Positions 23,668 to 35,508 of a DNA stretch of 64,000 nucleotides are shown piece after piece. The notes beneath the pieces are model-generated. The model was not told the DNA's origin and did not search any database. It worked only from the letters and a program-made list of their open reading frames with translations. The position numbers and the translations under genes were made by a program. The DNA is taken from contig NC_081544.1 of NCBI RefSeq assembly GCF_901000735.1, positions 35,725,235 to 35,789,234 on the forward strand, read 5' to 3'. The number at the start of each line of letters is the position of its first letter. The stretch's first letter is position 1. Source of the stretch: Corylus avellana (lineage: Eukaryota; Streptophyta; Magnoliopsida; Fagales; Betulaceae).

Positions 23668-26265
23668 ATGAAAGCCCAGTCGTCCCATCTCATCGCCCTC
23701 TTCTTCTTTTTCTTCTTCTTGCTCTTCTGCGGTTTTGCTGCAGAAGCTGGTGAAGCGCTAGCAGGCCTGGCAGATAAGTGTAGCAAAGATTTTACTAAGG
23801 TGGTGTCGTGCCTGAACTACGCGAAGGGGATTGCGAATACACCCACGAAGGATTGCTGCACTTCGGTGAAGGAAATAAGGGACGATGATCCGGTGTGCTT
23901 GTGTTACGTTATCCAGCAGACTCACAACGGTAGCGAGCAGATCAAGAGTTTTGGTCTCAAGGAGGAAAGGCTGCTTCAGCTCCCTACTGCATGCAGCCTG
24001 AAAAACGCAAGCGTTACTAATTGCCCCGGTAAGCGTTACTAATTGTTCTTCATGTCAAATCCCAGTGTTATAGAAAAATATTAATGGCTTACTAGCGGCT
24101 GGCCGGTGTCAGATCAAGTGATTTTTGCTGCTATTTAATTAATTAAGCTGTCTGTCAATAAACTCGTTGATATCTTGAAGCAAATAGGTGTGGATCTGGT
24201 CCGTGTTAGGGAGAGAATTATGCTGTCAAGTCATTGAAAAAAGTTAAATGATAGAACACCATTTAACACTAATTACTTGTTCAGCTAGGATATTGTGAAC
24301 TCACATAGTAGTACTAGTAACCATTCAGTTTCTGTGTTTGGAAAAGGGTCGGATCGGACCGGATTCAAAAATTAAAAAAATTATTTTCAAAATTAATTTT
24401 AACGCTCTTACTTTTTATATCAAAAATAAAATTTTAATTTGTTTTACAAAACATTCTTATTTTTTTTCTCATATCAATTAAATTTACTACAACTCCCTTT
24501 TTTTCATTCTATTGCTGAACACAGCCTATGAGCTCCACAATCAACATGCAATCACAATAAGTCTCTCTCCCTCATTTATGAGTTACAAGTTTCTTTCATA
24601 TTCACCTCACTGATCATGCTTGCGCACGAGTCATTTACAAATGTAAATTCAAAAGAATCATGCGTATATATTAGAGTTGCATCAATTATAATTCACCGAA
24701 TGCAACTTTATTCTAAGAGCCACCTAATATATACTGTACACTCTTTGCTTGAGCCAAACTCTAAACATGTGAAGTACCATGACACTAGTTTAAGCAAAAG
24801 CTAAACTATATATTGTGTTTAAGAGAGAATTACCTGCTAGCTAGACTTATCAAAACCATATTAATATTATACATGTTTCGACACCCCTCTAACTCAAAAA
24901 CTCAAAAACTCAAAGTAATGGGTTTCGGTTCAATTTTTTTATACATATTAATTATTCACTTAATTTTTTTTTTTAGTGTGAGAACTCACACGCACACTCA
25001 CAAGAGTTTGGGTATCAAGTTTTGTTAGAATATTAATTTATATGTGGTAGTTCTTCTAAAGCCGTAAGGGATTTCGCACCCCTCTTTACTATATATGTCC
25101 CAGCAGTGCATGCTGGTGGCAGAGCAATTTTACTTGGCTCTTCCACAGTCACAATTGTCGGAATTATTTCACCTCCCATTGTTGGGCAAACCTCCAATTT
25201 TGCAATTTCCACATGTATATTATTTTTGCACAGAAGATATTTTATTGATTTTTCATTGTAGCTAAGTCAAAGCCAGAAAAAACAAAAAGGAATAGTCCAA
25301 TCTACCTTAAGAGATTGGACAAACTGTCTCCTGTTTTCATTCAATGGAGGACAGTAACGTTGGGTGGTTAGGGAGATGACATTCAATGTTTAGTGGTGCA
25401 CTATAATGACTTTACCTAATTTATTGACAACTTGTTGGGCGATGGTTAATTAATTAATCAACTTTGTTTGTTAATCACTAGGGAAAAGATATCTTTCTAG
25501 CTATCATTTCTCTCAAATGCAAAGGAGAACTGAAATTTCCACACATAGAAAGAATATCTACACCACCATATCTCAGCTTGTAGGTGCGTCAGAATCAACT
25601 TGACAACATATATATGGCAACCTAATCAATGCTTGGAGTAAAACAGTTTTTATTAAATGATCAAGGAAACAAAAATGACTTGACAATTGCTTTAATTACT
25701 TAGCTTTTCTTGCTTATGTGTGTATGTGTTTTTGGTTTATGGGAAAGTGACAATAACTTTATGCTCAGTTATATAAGTAGTTCTTTGTCTTCATTTTCTT
25801 TTAGGCCTCGTGTAAAAGCATAATTAAGAAGATAAAGAAGTTCCAATCCTAACTTTGAGCTTTTGTTGCTCTTGCTTTCTCTTTAGTCTTTACTAAAGCA
25901 AAATGAAGAAAGAAAGATACTTTGTATATATTATTGCTTTCCAGATATAATGTTAACTTTGCTTGTAAGATTTTTCTTTCTTTTTGTATGCTAACTTTGC
26001 ATTGTGCCTTTCTGTTTGGACAGGCCTGCTCGGACTATCTCCTAGCTCCCCAGACGCTGCCATCTTCACAAATGCTTCAACGGCAACACCCACTCCATCG
26101 ACAGGAACATCATCGTCACAGGAGACAGCTAAGGACTCCAATATTGGATCTGGGCTTGGGCCCAACTCGGCTGGGCTGATCGCGACGGCTATAACCATCC
26201 TCTTTCTCTTTGCTTTCCCAGTTGGGTCTCCGTCTGCCGCTACCTTCGAGTTGGGCAGTACATGA
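23668..26265 (+). CDS. LTPG1: GPI-anchored non-specific lipid transfer protein, LTPG1-like
   Basis: Two exons, 23668-24028 and 26024-26265, are joined across a 1995-nt intron and encode 200 residues. Residues 1-26 are a hydrophobic signal peptide (MKAQSSHLIALFFFFFFLLF at the start). The eight-cysteine motif is complete: C38, C48, C63-C64, C77-x-C79, C109 and C119. A Ser/Thr/Pro-rich linker (PSSPDAAIFTNASTATPTPS) precedes a hydrophobic tail (LIATAITILFLFAFPVG), as needed for a GPI anchor. LTPG proteins sit on the outer plasma membrane and help export wax or other lipids. The SPSSPDAA segment and the intron position next to the last cysteine fit LTPG1/LTPG2 of Arabidopsis. Upstream in-frame ATGs (23629, 23635) would place basic residues before the signal peptide and lie too close to the TATA box. 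Confidence 0.88.
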
Positions 26266-26687
26266 GGATTGAGAAGTTTCACCTAGCTCGGAGTAGCCAA
26301 GCTTCCTTTTTTCTCCGTTGTTGTAATCGACCTTTCAGGACTTAGAATACTTGATTTGTCTTTGCATCATGTTGTTTTGGGTGACTCGCTTTTACATTTA
26401 TCTTGATTTGCTATGTATGCCGTAATTAGCAACCTTTTTCTAAATTGAGGGCCTCTGACATTGGGTGTGCTACCGCTAGTGTTGCAATTTATTGAACTAT
26501 TTCAACCAAGTAGTTATTAGTTAAGAGCGAAATGGGCTTTTTTTCTTCACTTTCTTAGAAGCGGTAGAAAACAAAGCCCTCCAATAAGAACTCTTTGGAA
26601 AAGGAAAAGGAAAAATGCTGATAGTACGTATAATGCTAAACTGGTTTCACTTCCAACTTAATGTGGTTTTTCATAAGGTGATACTAG

Positions 26688-26861
26688 GAGTAATGCTATA
26701 AGTCTTCTTAGAGTCATCTCAAATGTGATGTGGCTTTTAAAATTATCAATAGATCATAAGTCAATAAATCGATCGCATCTCAAATTGAAGAGTGATTTTA
26801 AAAGTCACATCACATTTGAGATGATTATATGAGAACTTTAAGAAGACTTATAGCATTACTC
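26688..26861. mobile_element. 174-bp MITE with long terminal inverted repeats
   Basis: The left end GAGTAATGCTATAAGTCTTC is matched by the reverse complement at the right end (GAAGACTTATAGCATTACTC). Further inside, ATCTCAAATGTGATGTGGC pairs with its near-complement, so almost the whole element folds into one hairpin. A related fragment may lie at about 53252-53290. The target duplication is unclear: CTAG occurs on both sides but not directly abutting on the right. Confidence 0.75.
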
Positions 26862-27325
26862 TCCTAGCGGTTAATCAGCAGTTAGCGGTCAACCGTTTTT
26901 TCAAAGAAAAAAAAAAAATTTGTGCTTTGCTCGGCTCGTTATTCTTCTTGTTTAGCTGAACTCGCCTGCCAGGCAAGCCGAGTACTCTAAGCTTGGTTCG
27001 CCCAGCATAAGTCAATATTTAAAAGATTAGGGAAGGACATGTGTTTTATACAGATGAGTGACTGTGGAAGTGGTCATTTTTTTTTTTTTTTTTTCGATGG
27101 GGACAAACAAAAGGCAATTGAAAACACTTGTAGTTGTCCGTGTGGGAGTATGGGACAAGGCCAAGAGGCAAATTGAAAACCCCACTCTCCACACGTCAGT
27201 TTCATGCACAACTCAATTTTTAAAAACTTAATATTACATTATATAACATACAAACAATATAATTTTATTCTATATTAAATAAATTATATACAATTAATAT
27301 ATATTCACTAATGTTACTTAATAAG

Positions 27326-27364
<39 letters not shown>

Positions 27365-28524
27365 GATTAGTGATTAGCGGTTTTGAAGGTTAGCGGGCAG
27401 TTATTAAGTGCCCACCTTTTCACCACTAGTTTTCATACCTAACTCGGTCCATGTGGCATACACTTGCTAAACAAATGAACTGCACCAGTGGAAACGTACT
27501 GGCAAACAATAATTTCATTCAAGTTGGTTTGTGTGTGGACCCATAGACAAATATTCTCTACATATCCTCTCATTTTATTAGGATCGATGGCACAATAAAG
27601 ATTTTATTTTATTGAATTTTAATTTTGTACATAATACCATAAAATAAAATCTTATAAGACCTATTATCATTTCAATTCTAAAAACCTCTAGAAACTAGAA
27701 CCAAAATCCAAATTTAAAATAACAAATAAGAGCTATGTTTGTTGGACATTTTCTCTTACAAATAATTTCTTCATTAGTATTCGTTATATTTATCTTAATT
27801 AATTTTTTTGTTCATTTATAATGAATTAGTTACACATTAGTTTGGTAAGTTTTTCTTGTTAAAAAATTTGATACCCATAACATATATTTTTTTTTATAAT
27901 ATTATTTTTAATTTTCTAACAAGAACATCTTAAGTATTTAAGAAATGAAATGGAATCATTGTAATTGTAATACTTAATATAAATATGTGTGTATGTATAA
28001 AGAATATATACATACTATAATAAATACTTGTATAGACTTCATACTAGATTATTTAGATTATTGTAATAAACATATATTATAGATCAATGATAAAATTAAG
28101 CTCAACTCTGATTTGAAAGAAAATTAAACTAATCAAACTTAAACATTAAATTATAACTTCGGCTCAACTTATATAGCCTAACAAAATATTCTGAAATTGC
28201 TTAAGAATTAGTGGATTTTAGTCCCATCAATTTTAGGAGCAAGTAGAGAAATCCTTCCCATTCTCCCTTTTACTTGTTAAAAAAGAAAAAAGAAAAAAGA
28301 GAAATCCTTATCCACGGCCCTACTTCATCTTCATCCAAGTGAAAAACACAAAACGGTGCGTGTTGTGTACCAAACTCACGACCCAAGGTCCCAAACAACC
28401 GAATGCTCGAAAACCCTTGGCATCTTATCGAGGCTCGTGACGCTCGTCCCTGTTAGCCCACCGTCGTTCTCTCGCGTTCGAATCTAGAGCAAGGTCTCGC
28501 GTTTCTCTTTCACTCTTAATCGCC
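26862..28524. other. gene-free DNA with (TA)n tract; promoter of the zinc-finger gene at its end
   Basis: AT-rich DNA with a TA microsatellite at about 27329-27360 and no recognisable coding exon. The GC-richer segment 28320-28524 is probably the promoter and 5' leader of the RanBP2 zinc-finger gene. Confidence 0.5.
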
Positions 28525-31500
28525 ATGTCTCAGGTGATTCTCATACAATTCGTTCATTTATATCTTATCTGCTTCTTCGTTTTCCCTCTCTCGGCTTTTA
28601 GTTTCGTGCTTTTTTGCTACTCCGAACCCTAGCAAATCCTAGAGGATAAGCATCTCAACAAGAAGATGGAACCTATTGTTTTTAATTTATTTATTTTTAT
28701 CGATTTGAATCTATTTTAGTTCATGGATTTCCTTTTTGATCAATTTAATGTGTTTGAGGATAAATATAGGTTTGTTTGGATGTTGTGGTAGTCTCAGGGC
28801 GTGTTTGGTTGCGCATAATTAGATTTTATTGGGAGTGTGAAATTTTTGGCTTCGTTATGGTGTTAAAAGATGGTTACGAATTTATTAGCTTGGTTTTAGA
28901 ATTGAAGCCTTTAATTTCAATTATAAGTTCACAGTTCCGAGCAACCAAAGACAGCTTCAGGGTTTTGGAGCATTGAGTCGAGTGAATTTCTGTAGCTAGC
29001 GAATAACTGTTCTTTTTTTCTTTCTTTTTTGGCGCTTCAGGTTGACAACAGAAATTCTTCGGCATCCAAGCGTGCTAGAACTGATGGTAGGTTTTGTTTT
29101 ATGTGGTTGTTGTATTTTTCAAGTTTGGTGTTAATCTTAATGCATATGATGTTTCCATTCAATGAACATGGATGGTTTTATGTCCTTTGCAATCTACTTC
29201 TTTTGCTAGGAATCTTATTTAAGTTTTATTTATCTAATGGGTTAAATATGAATTGGAGTTTAGGGCTTGTAAATTATATACCAAATAAAGAATATTGGTC
29301 TGCACACAATACATTCACTAGGTGGTTGAATTTAGGAAATTGCATTTGCCCATAATTTAAGTATTGTCCCTGGCTCAAGTTGAAAATTTTGAGTGACATG
29401 GCTTGTTTCTAGGATGTTAAGAATCGCCAATCACAAGTGGTAAAAAAAGTCTGGTACATCTGACAATTGACATAAAGTACGGACATGGCGCGCGCACACA
29501 AAAAAAAAAAAAAAAAAAAAAAAGATCGGATAGGCATGATATACATAGCTACTGACCAGTATTAGGTTTCAGTTACTATCCAATAACTCTGCAGCCTCTA
29601 GGTATGATATACATAGCATATTATGCATTAACACTCTAATAGCAGCTGGACTACATTTGTCTGGTGATATTTCTCATTGAAATGGTTATTGCTTTAATGT
29701 TACTCATTCTCTTCTGAGAATAGCTTACTTACATTAATTATTTAGCTTTGGTGGTGATAGTTCTTTCCTTTTTGGTGCTGATGTTGGGTTGCATCCATTA
29801 ACGTGTGGCTTGTAGGTAGTCGTAGAGAAGATGATTGGACATGCCCTAGCTGTGGTAATGTCAATTTTTCATTCAGGACAACTTGCAATATGCGTAATTG
29901 CACTCAACCAAGGCCTGCTGATCATAACTCAGTAAGATAGAAACTAAAGCTACTCTATTTTCTATTGGATTAATGGTTACTAGATGATTTTACTACAAAT
30001 CAGACTGTTGTTTGTTGTGTGGTTTACTTATTACTTAAAAACTCGAGCGTTTCATGTGTTTGTATGCATATTTTGTATGATTGTTTCCTTTATATATCAT
30101 GGTTGCTGATACATGCATTAGTTTAACATTACTTTAATCAATGCTGTATCATTATGTTTGATTGCATGTGTTTGTTTGCGAATTGGGTTAATATCAAATT
30201 TTAATTTTAAATCATTTCCAAATACTTACTTTCCCATACTTATCAAAAAAAAAAAAAAAACTTGCTTTTCCATCAAGCTTTCAGAGATTTTAACAGAGAT
30301 GTAATCTTTTCAGTAAGCAAGAATTTGGGCAAGTGGCAAGATAGATTCTTGGACTGTATATGTGAATTTTTTCAGGAAGTTTTCATTTTTATTTTTTGCT
30401 TTATTTTGTTTGAAGTATAATACTTGTAAATTTTTCTTTTCTTTTGATTGTGATGGAGGTAGCCTCTTTCTTTCAGCGAGCTGCCGATAGCCTTCATTTT
30501 AGTGTATTGTATTTTTAGGCTCATTATGATCTTGTTGATTAGGTTGATATCTAGTACTTAATGGTTTACTCTCTGCGTGCTGATTTTGGTTCACCTTTCT
30601 CACTTTGCTGTTTCAATTCATTTCAATTGTCATATATTCTAATGATTTAATTTATGGTCTCTCTTTGCAGAAATCTGCTGCAAAGCCTGTGCAAGCCCCA
30701 CAGGGTTACTCATCCTCAGCTCCTTATGTAGGTTCTGCTGCACCCTCTTCAATGTATCTGGGTGTGCCGCCCTATGGTTCTTCTCTGTTCAATGGATCAT
30801 CTATTCATCCCTATGATGTACCTTATTCTGGGGGTTCAGCGTACCACTACAACTATGGCAGCCGCCTTTCTGCTGGCAGCCCTTACAGACCTCTACCTTT
30901 GTCTGGACCAACACCTTACTCAAGCGGATCTATGATGGGAAATGGTATCTTCTGCCAAATTTGTTCTCTTATGAAATTTACAATCCCTCTTTTCCAAAGA
31001 ACAAATAAATTGAAGTTCTAGATGAAATTATTGTTTATGATTCCATCATGGTCCATGTTACCACTACTTTGCGGGCATCAAGTTTTTATTTTATTTGGGA
31101 TTACTGCCATTCATATTTTCTGTAGTGTGTGTAATTATGGGAAGCCTCTTGTATAAGCTAGTGTTAGTGGCTCAATCAACTTTTCAAATTCTTCTAAATC
31201 CTGTGACTTCCCCTTTTTTCCTTGAACCGACTCGGGCCATATATTTTTTTGGCATATTTGGATGGTTTCATTTCTCATGATGGAATGAGGTGGAAATGAA
31301 GAATACCTTCAATATTTGAGTCTTTCTCTTTGTGATTACGTCTTGTATCTATTCTTAATGATTTATTTATTTTCTTTCTTGTCCTTTTCCAGGTGGGATT
31401 TATGGTATTCCCCCTTTGATGGATCGTTATGGCCTGGGCATGCCCATGGGCCCTGGCGCAATGGTATGTTGCTGAGATTACTCCATTATCAAGACTAGGA

Positions 31501-32820
31501 ATTCGGGATACCGTGCAACATTTTATCTTAGCTTTTTATATATATGATAGTTTATTGGAATCTGAGATTCTCTGCAGTGATTTTTTTTTGCATGTGCATT
31601 CAGTTTAATTATGTTTGTTGTAATAAGTACTGTTATGCTTTTGTCACGCCTCTTAACAGGTGGCTTTTCAGAGCCCTCCCTCTTTTGGTGATTCACTTGC
31701 ACACTTTTGGTAGAAACATAAGTAATAGACACATATAGGTTGCACTGTAGTTTCATCTTTAATGGGGCATATAGATTTTGCTGAATTTTGTGTGTACCAA
31801 GATGTAGGTTAGAATTAATGAGCTTTTTATTTGTGCAGGGGCCAAGGCCGGGATTTTTTCCAGAGGATAAATCTCAAAAAAAAGGTGCATGTCTTAGTCA
31901 ATCATTTTCCACTTGGAGCTTCCTTGTGAACTAATTTTGTTTTTCTTTCCCTTTCTAAATGATCCTCTAGATGCAACACGTGATAATGACTGGACATGTC
32001 CAAAGTGTGGAAATATCAACTTTTCATTTAGAACGGTTTGTAACATGAGAAAGTGCAACACACCAAAGCCCGGATCCCAGGTCCGTGCTGCATTATCACA
32101 CACCATGTGATGGTCTTTATTTTAAGCCTTTCTTTGCAATTGACACCATAATTTACATCTTTTCTGAATATACCTCTCTTTTAGAATATATATATATAAT
32201 TTGTTTGATCTGAAAGAATGTTCTCTTGCTTATGCAGGCTGCCAAATCTGAAAAGAATTCTAGTAAGTTGATAAGATGCATCTTTGCCTATTAAATGCCT
32301 TTACCTTCTTTTAGATCTGTAATATTTCTGGATTCATCTTGCAACTATGACACTCATTTTTCTGTTGCCTTTCAGAACAAAAGATGCCCGAGGGAAGCTG
32401 GAAGTGTGAGAAATGTAATAACATAAACTATCCATTCAGAACCAAGTGCAACAGACAGAACTGTGGGGCTGACAAACCGGCTGAGTCAAACAAGTCACCT
32501 TCACCAACGCCAGATGAAGATAACCAGGTTTGTGGTGTGACATTTTCTCTGTATCTCCATTTGTTGCTTGAAATTGTCACCAAGTTTAATAAGAATTTCT
32601 GTACACACAACAAATGTGATAAATATTCAATTTTGCATTTTTTGTGGGTCACTTGCAAGGGTTACCTCTTATCACCCCCCCCTCTCCTCACCAACCCCAA
32701 CCCCAAAAAAGAAACCATTTTCTTGTGTTTTTTTTTTTTTTTTTAATTGTAGTTATTTTTATTTTCTTTTATATTTCTTCATTGCATCCGTTAATTTGCA
32801 ATTGTCTACTGTTCCAGTGA
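28525..32820 (+). CDS. RanBP2-type (ZRANB2-like) triple zinc-finger protein
   Basis: Ten exons: 28525-28533, 29041-29086, 29816-29931, 30671-30944, 31393-31463, 31839-31884, 31971-32080, 32238-32262, 32376-32527 and 32818-32820 (only the TGA). All have GT-AG borders and the phases agree, giving 283 residues. Three RanBP2 fingers are visible: DWTCPSCGNVNFSFRTTCNM (from residue ~25), DWTCPKCGNINFSFRTVCNM (from ~194) and SWKCEKCNNINYPFRTKCNR (from ~240). Between fingers 1 and 2 lies a Ser/Gly/Tyr/Pro-rich low-complexity stretch. The layout matches the Arabidopsis protein I recall as At1g67325. Fingers of this type in ZRANB2 bind single-stranded RNA with GGU motifs, so an RNA-binding or splicing role is plausible. 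Exon 1 encodes only MSQ, and the stop codon sits alone at the start of the last exon. Confidence 0.88.
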
Positions 32821-33614
32821 GTACTAGGACATGTTTGAGGGTTGAGAAGGTCCAGAGTTGTCGTCCAGCCTTGCTCAATGTGGGTGTCTGAAAGTCAGTC
32901 TTGTCGTCCTCATGTTGCCGCGGTTGTCGAGTTACTCTACCTTCTAATGATCTGTGTCAAGTTGTTGTATTAACTGCAATGGTATTTGAGGTCTCTATAT
33001 TGTTCTGATGCATTATGTGTCAGCCAGCTTAATCTGGCGAGGATTTACAGGTTGGTTCTGGTTTCTGTAGCTAGGATTTCGTACTTTGCAATCAGCTCAT
33101 CTATCCCAGTGGGTATGCTAGATAAGTTATCAGGGGCATAAGCTTACTGCAGGCTGCGTTTTCTAGTTTTCATTTCATTCTAAATTGTGTCTGTGCCGTT
33201 GAAGTATCTTTGTTTAACAGATGCTTATGTTTAGAAGCCTATGACGTTCCTAAGTTCCAAAGATCATGTTAAATTTGGGGGACTAGAAAACGTGTCTTAC
33301 TAATTTGTCAGTCACTTTTCTGATGGGTACACATGTTGCAGTCTCACTTGTTCTTGTTTCATGATTACAAAAGAATTGGTAGGGTGGTTGGTATTTGGCA
33401 TTAGACTCATTTCTGGGTCGTTGAGAGTAACACATCCTGTTACTTCCATTGAAAAATTTGCAGTGTATTTAGCCACATTTTTCAGGCAAGCTACATTAAC
33501 ATTTAACATGAATATGAGTATATGACACATCAGGCTGCATGGGTCCTTGTGTTTTCTTATCTTACAAGGTTAGGGCTTCATATCTTCATTGGCTTTTAAC
33601 GCCCCCTTCTCTCG

Positions 33615-33782
33615 GAGAGGATCCTCTCCATTTTATTTGAAATGTAGAGTATCTATATAGTGTAAAAAGAAGGATAATATTGTAAATTTTGCCCTTCAAC
33701 TTTAATGTTAAGACAATATTATCCTTCATTTTACATTAAATTGATACTCTCAATTTCAAATGAAAATGGAAAGGATCTTATT
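33615..33782. mobile_element. 168-bp MITE with 12-bp flanking repeats
   Basis: Near-complementary ends (GGATCCTCTCCATTTTATTT on the left; AAATGAAAATGGAAAGGATC on the right) and a further inverted pair AAGGATAATATTGT / ACAATATTATCCTT inside. The flanks CCCCTTCTCTCG at 33603-33614 and 33783-33794 are identical; a 9-bp or longer duplication suggests a Mutator-like mobiliser. It lies downstream of the zinc-finger gene, whose 3' untranslated region probably ends before it. Confidence 0.75.
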
Positions 33783-33794
33783 CCCCTTCTCTCG

Positions 33795-35400
33795 CCACAA
33801 TAGTTGACGGTTTGAAATGTGAAATGTCTTGGCTGGGTTGTTCATCACATTCTTTTTGAACTCTACGGGCTTCCGGGTTGAAGTTCGAAGTCAAATTACT
33901 GTACCCAGAGGTTTCATTAAAATTTGATTTCCAGGGCATAATTTCCTTTCTGTAGAACATTTCTGGCAGGACTTTGTTGCAAATTTTACTTGCGAGGAGT
34001 GGAACTACTTGGTTGGTTACCCTGCCTTGCCTAATGTGCTTTCGTGATCGAGTCGATGTCATGTGTTGTTGACTAATAAAAGAAATATCACATAATTGGG
34101 CCCAAGTAGAGACGGAGAAAAACTGATAAGGAAATTATGTCACAATTCTCTTGTGCTTTTCCATTTTTTGACAGACTTCAGTTTTCAATTGGAGAGATTA
34201 AGTCCTGTTCTTTGAATATTTGTAAATTGAGACCTTTGCTACCATTTTCTTTTCGTTCAAATATATAATAAAAACAACATAAAAATGCAATTTTATCAGT
34301 TAAAAATAAAAAATAAAGCAACGTTTGGTTGCCCAGCCACGTGGCCATTCTGGGTTGGGTGACCATACCCAACCCTAGTTACTCTATTTTTTTAATCTTC
34401 TTATCCAAGCGAGGGCAATAATTATAAGGTTTCGATCCCTATAAAAAAAAAAAAAAAAAAAGGCTTGGGTTTGGATTTCATCGAATTGAAAACTTTATAG
34501 TTTCAATTATAAAAAGCGCAAAAAAAGCAAAGGGCATAATGCCGGTGCCGACCTATCATTAAACGTTGTTAGTTACTGCATCTAGCAATTAACTGAATTC
34601 GAAAAACAGAATAGAATAAAGTCCAGAGTCGAAGAAAATCCTGGTCAACGTCTAATGTTCCATCTGCACGTAGCGCCTGACCGCAAACACGTGTAGGTTT
34701 AATGCCCTATTGTCTTTTTGGTTTACTTTTGTTTCATTTTTAAATCGACAAAAAATATATTTATAATATATAATACAAAGGCACCTATACATTTGCGCGG
34801 TGCATCCATAAGCACGAATCTATTAATAATATATAATCAAAACGAAGACTTAAGATTGGGAAAACATTTAAACAACTCACGTTACAGCTCCATTGTAAGT
34901 AAACGACATTTTCCCTCCTACTTTAGATATATGCGTGCAAATATATCATTCCTTTTACTATATTTTAAATGGCTACAGAATTTTTAATAGATAATTTAAT
35001 TTTCTCTCATTTCTTATGGTTTAAGTTATACAATAAGTAAATATTTATATACAATTATTTTATTTCATTACAATTCGATGTGAGTTTTGTAGGTTCATTA
35101 TCATTAGTTAATTCACCAAAATTGTTTTATTGAATTACTAATCACCGCTTACATAACTTGAATAGATATAGGTTATAAACTGTAGTCAATGAGAGAGAGA
35201 GAGAGAGAGAGAGATAGGACTTGCATTATAAAATATCAGGGGACAACTATTTTTCATTTCTAAAATCTCCAACTTGTAAAGAACAAGCTTTATTTATTTA
35301 TTTTTCTAATAAAAGCAAACTTTTTAAAAAAAATTGTTTGTAAATATAATTTATAAATAATGATCAAAGTCAACGGAAATGAACAAGCAAGCAAGCATGG
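33795..35400. other. gene-free intergenic DNA with (GA)n tract
   Basis: No gene recognised. An A run lies at about 34443-34460 and a GA microsatellite at about 35191-35213. The last part should include the promoter of the rhodanese gene. Confidence 0.5.
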
Positions 35401-35408
35401 ATCACCTT

Positions 35409-35417
35409 TATATATAA
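35409..35417 (+). promoter_or_regulatory. TATA box of the rhodanese gene
   Basis: TATATATAA lies about 100 bp upstream of the proposed ATG at 35509, consistent with transcription starting near 35440 and a leader of about 70 nt. The retrotransposon begins only about 95 bp downstream of that point. Confidence 0.55.
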
Positions 35418-35508
35418 CCCGTACTCGTATTTTGCAATGTGTTCGCCTGGAATCCTAAGGCCTTCATAGTGTCGGAAAAGCTTTTGCCATTTCTTACCAA
35501 AAGCATTC

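Noticed and set aside
25984..26023. ATG upstream of LTPG exon 2 as a separate gene start
   Set aside because: It is intron sequence; exon 2 joins exon 1 in phase at 26024 and completes the known LTPG layout.
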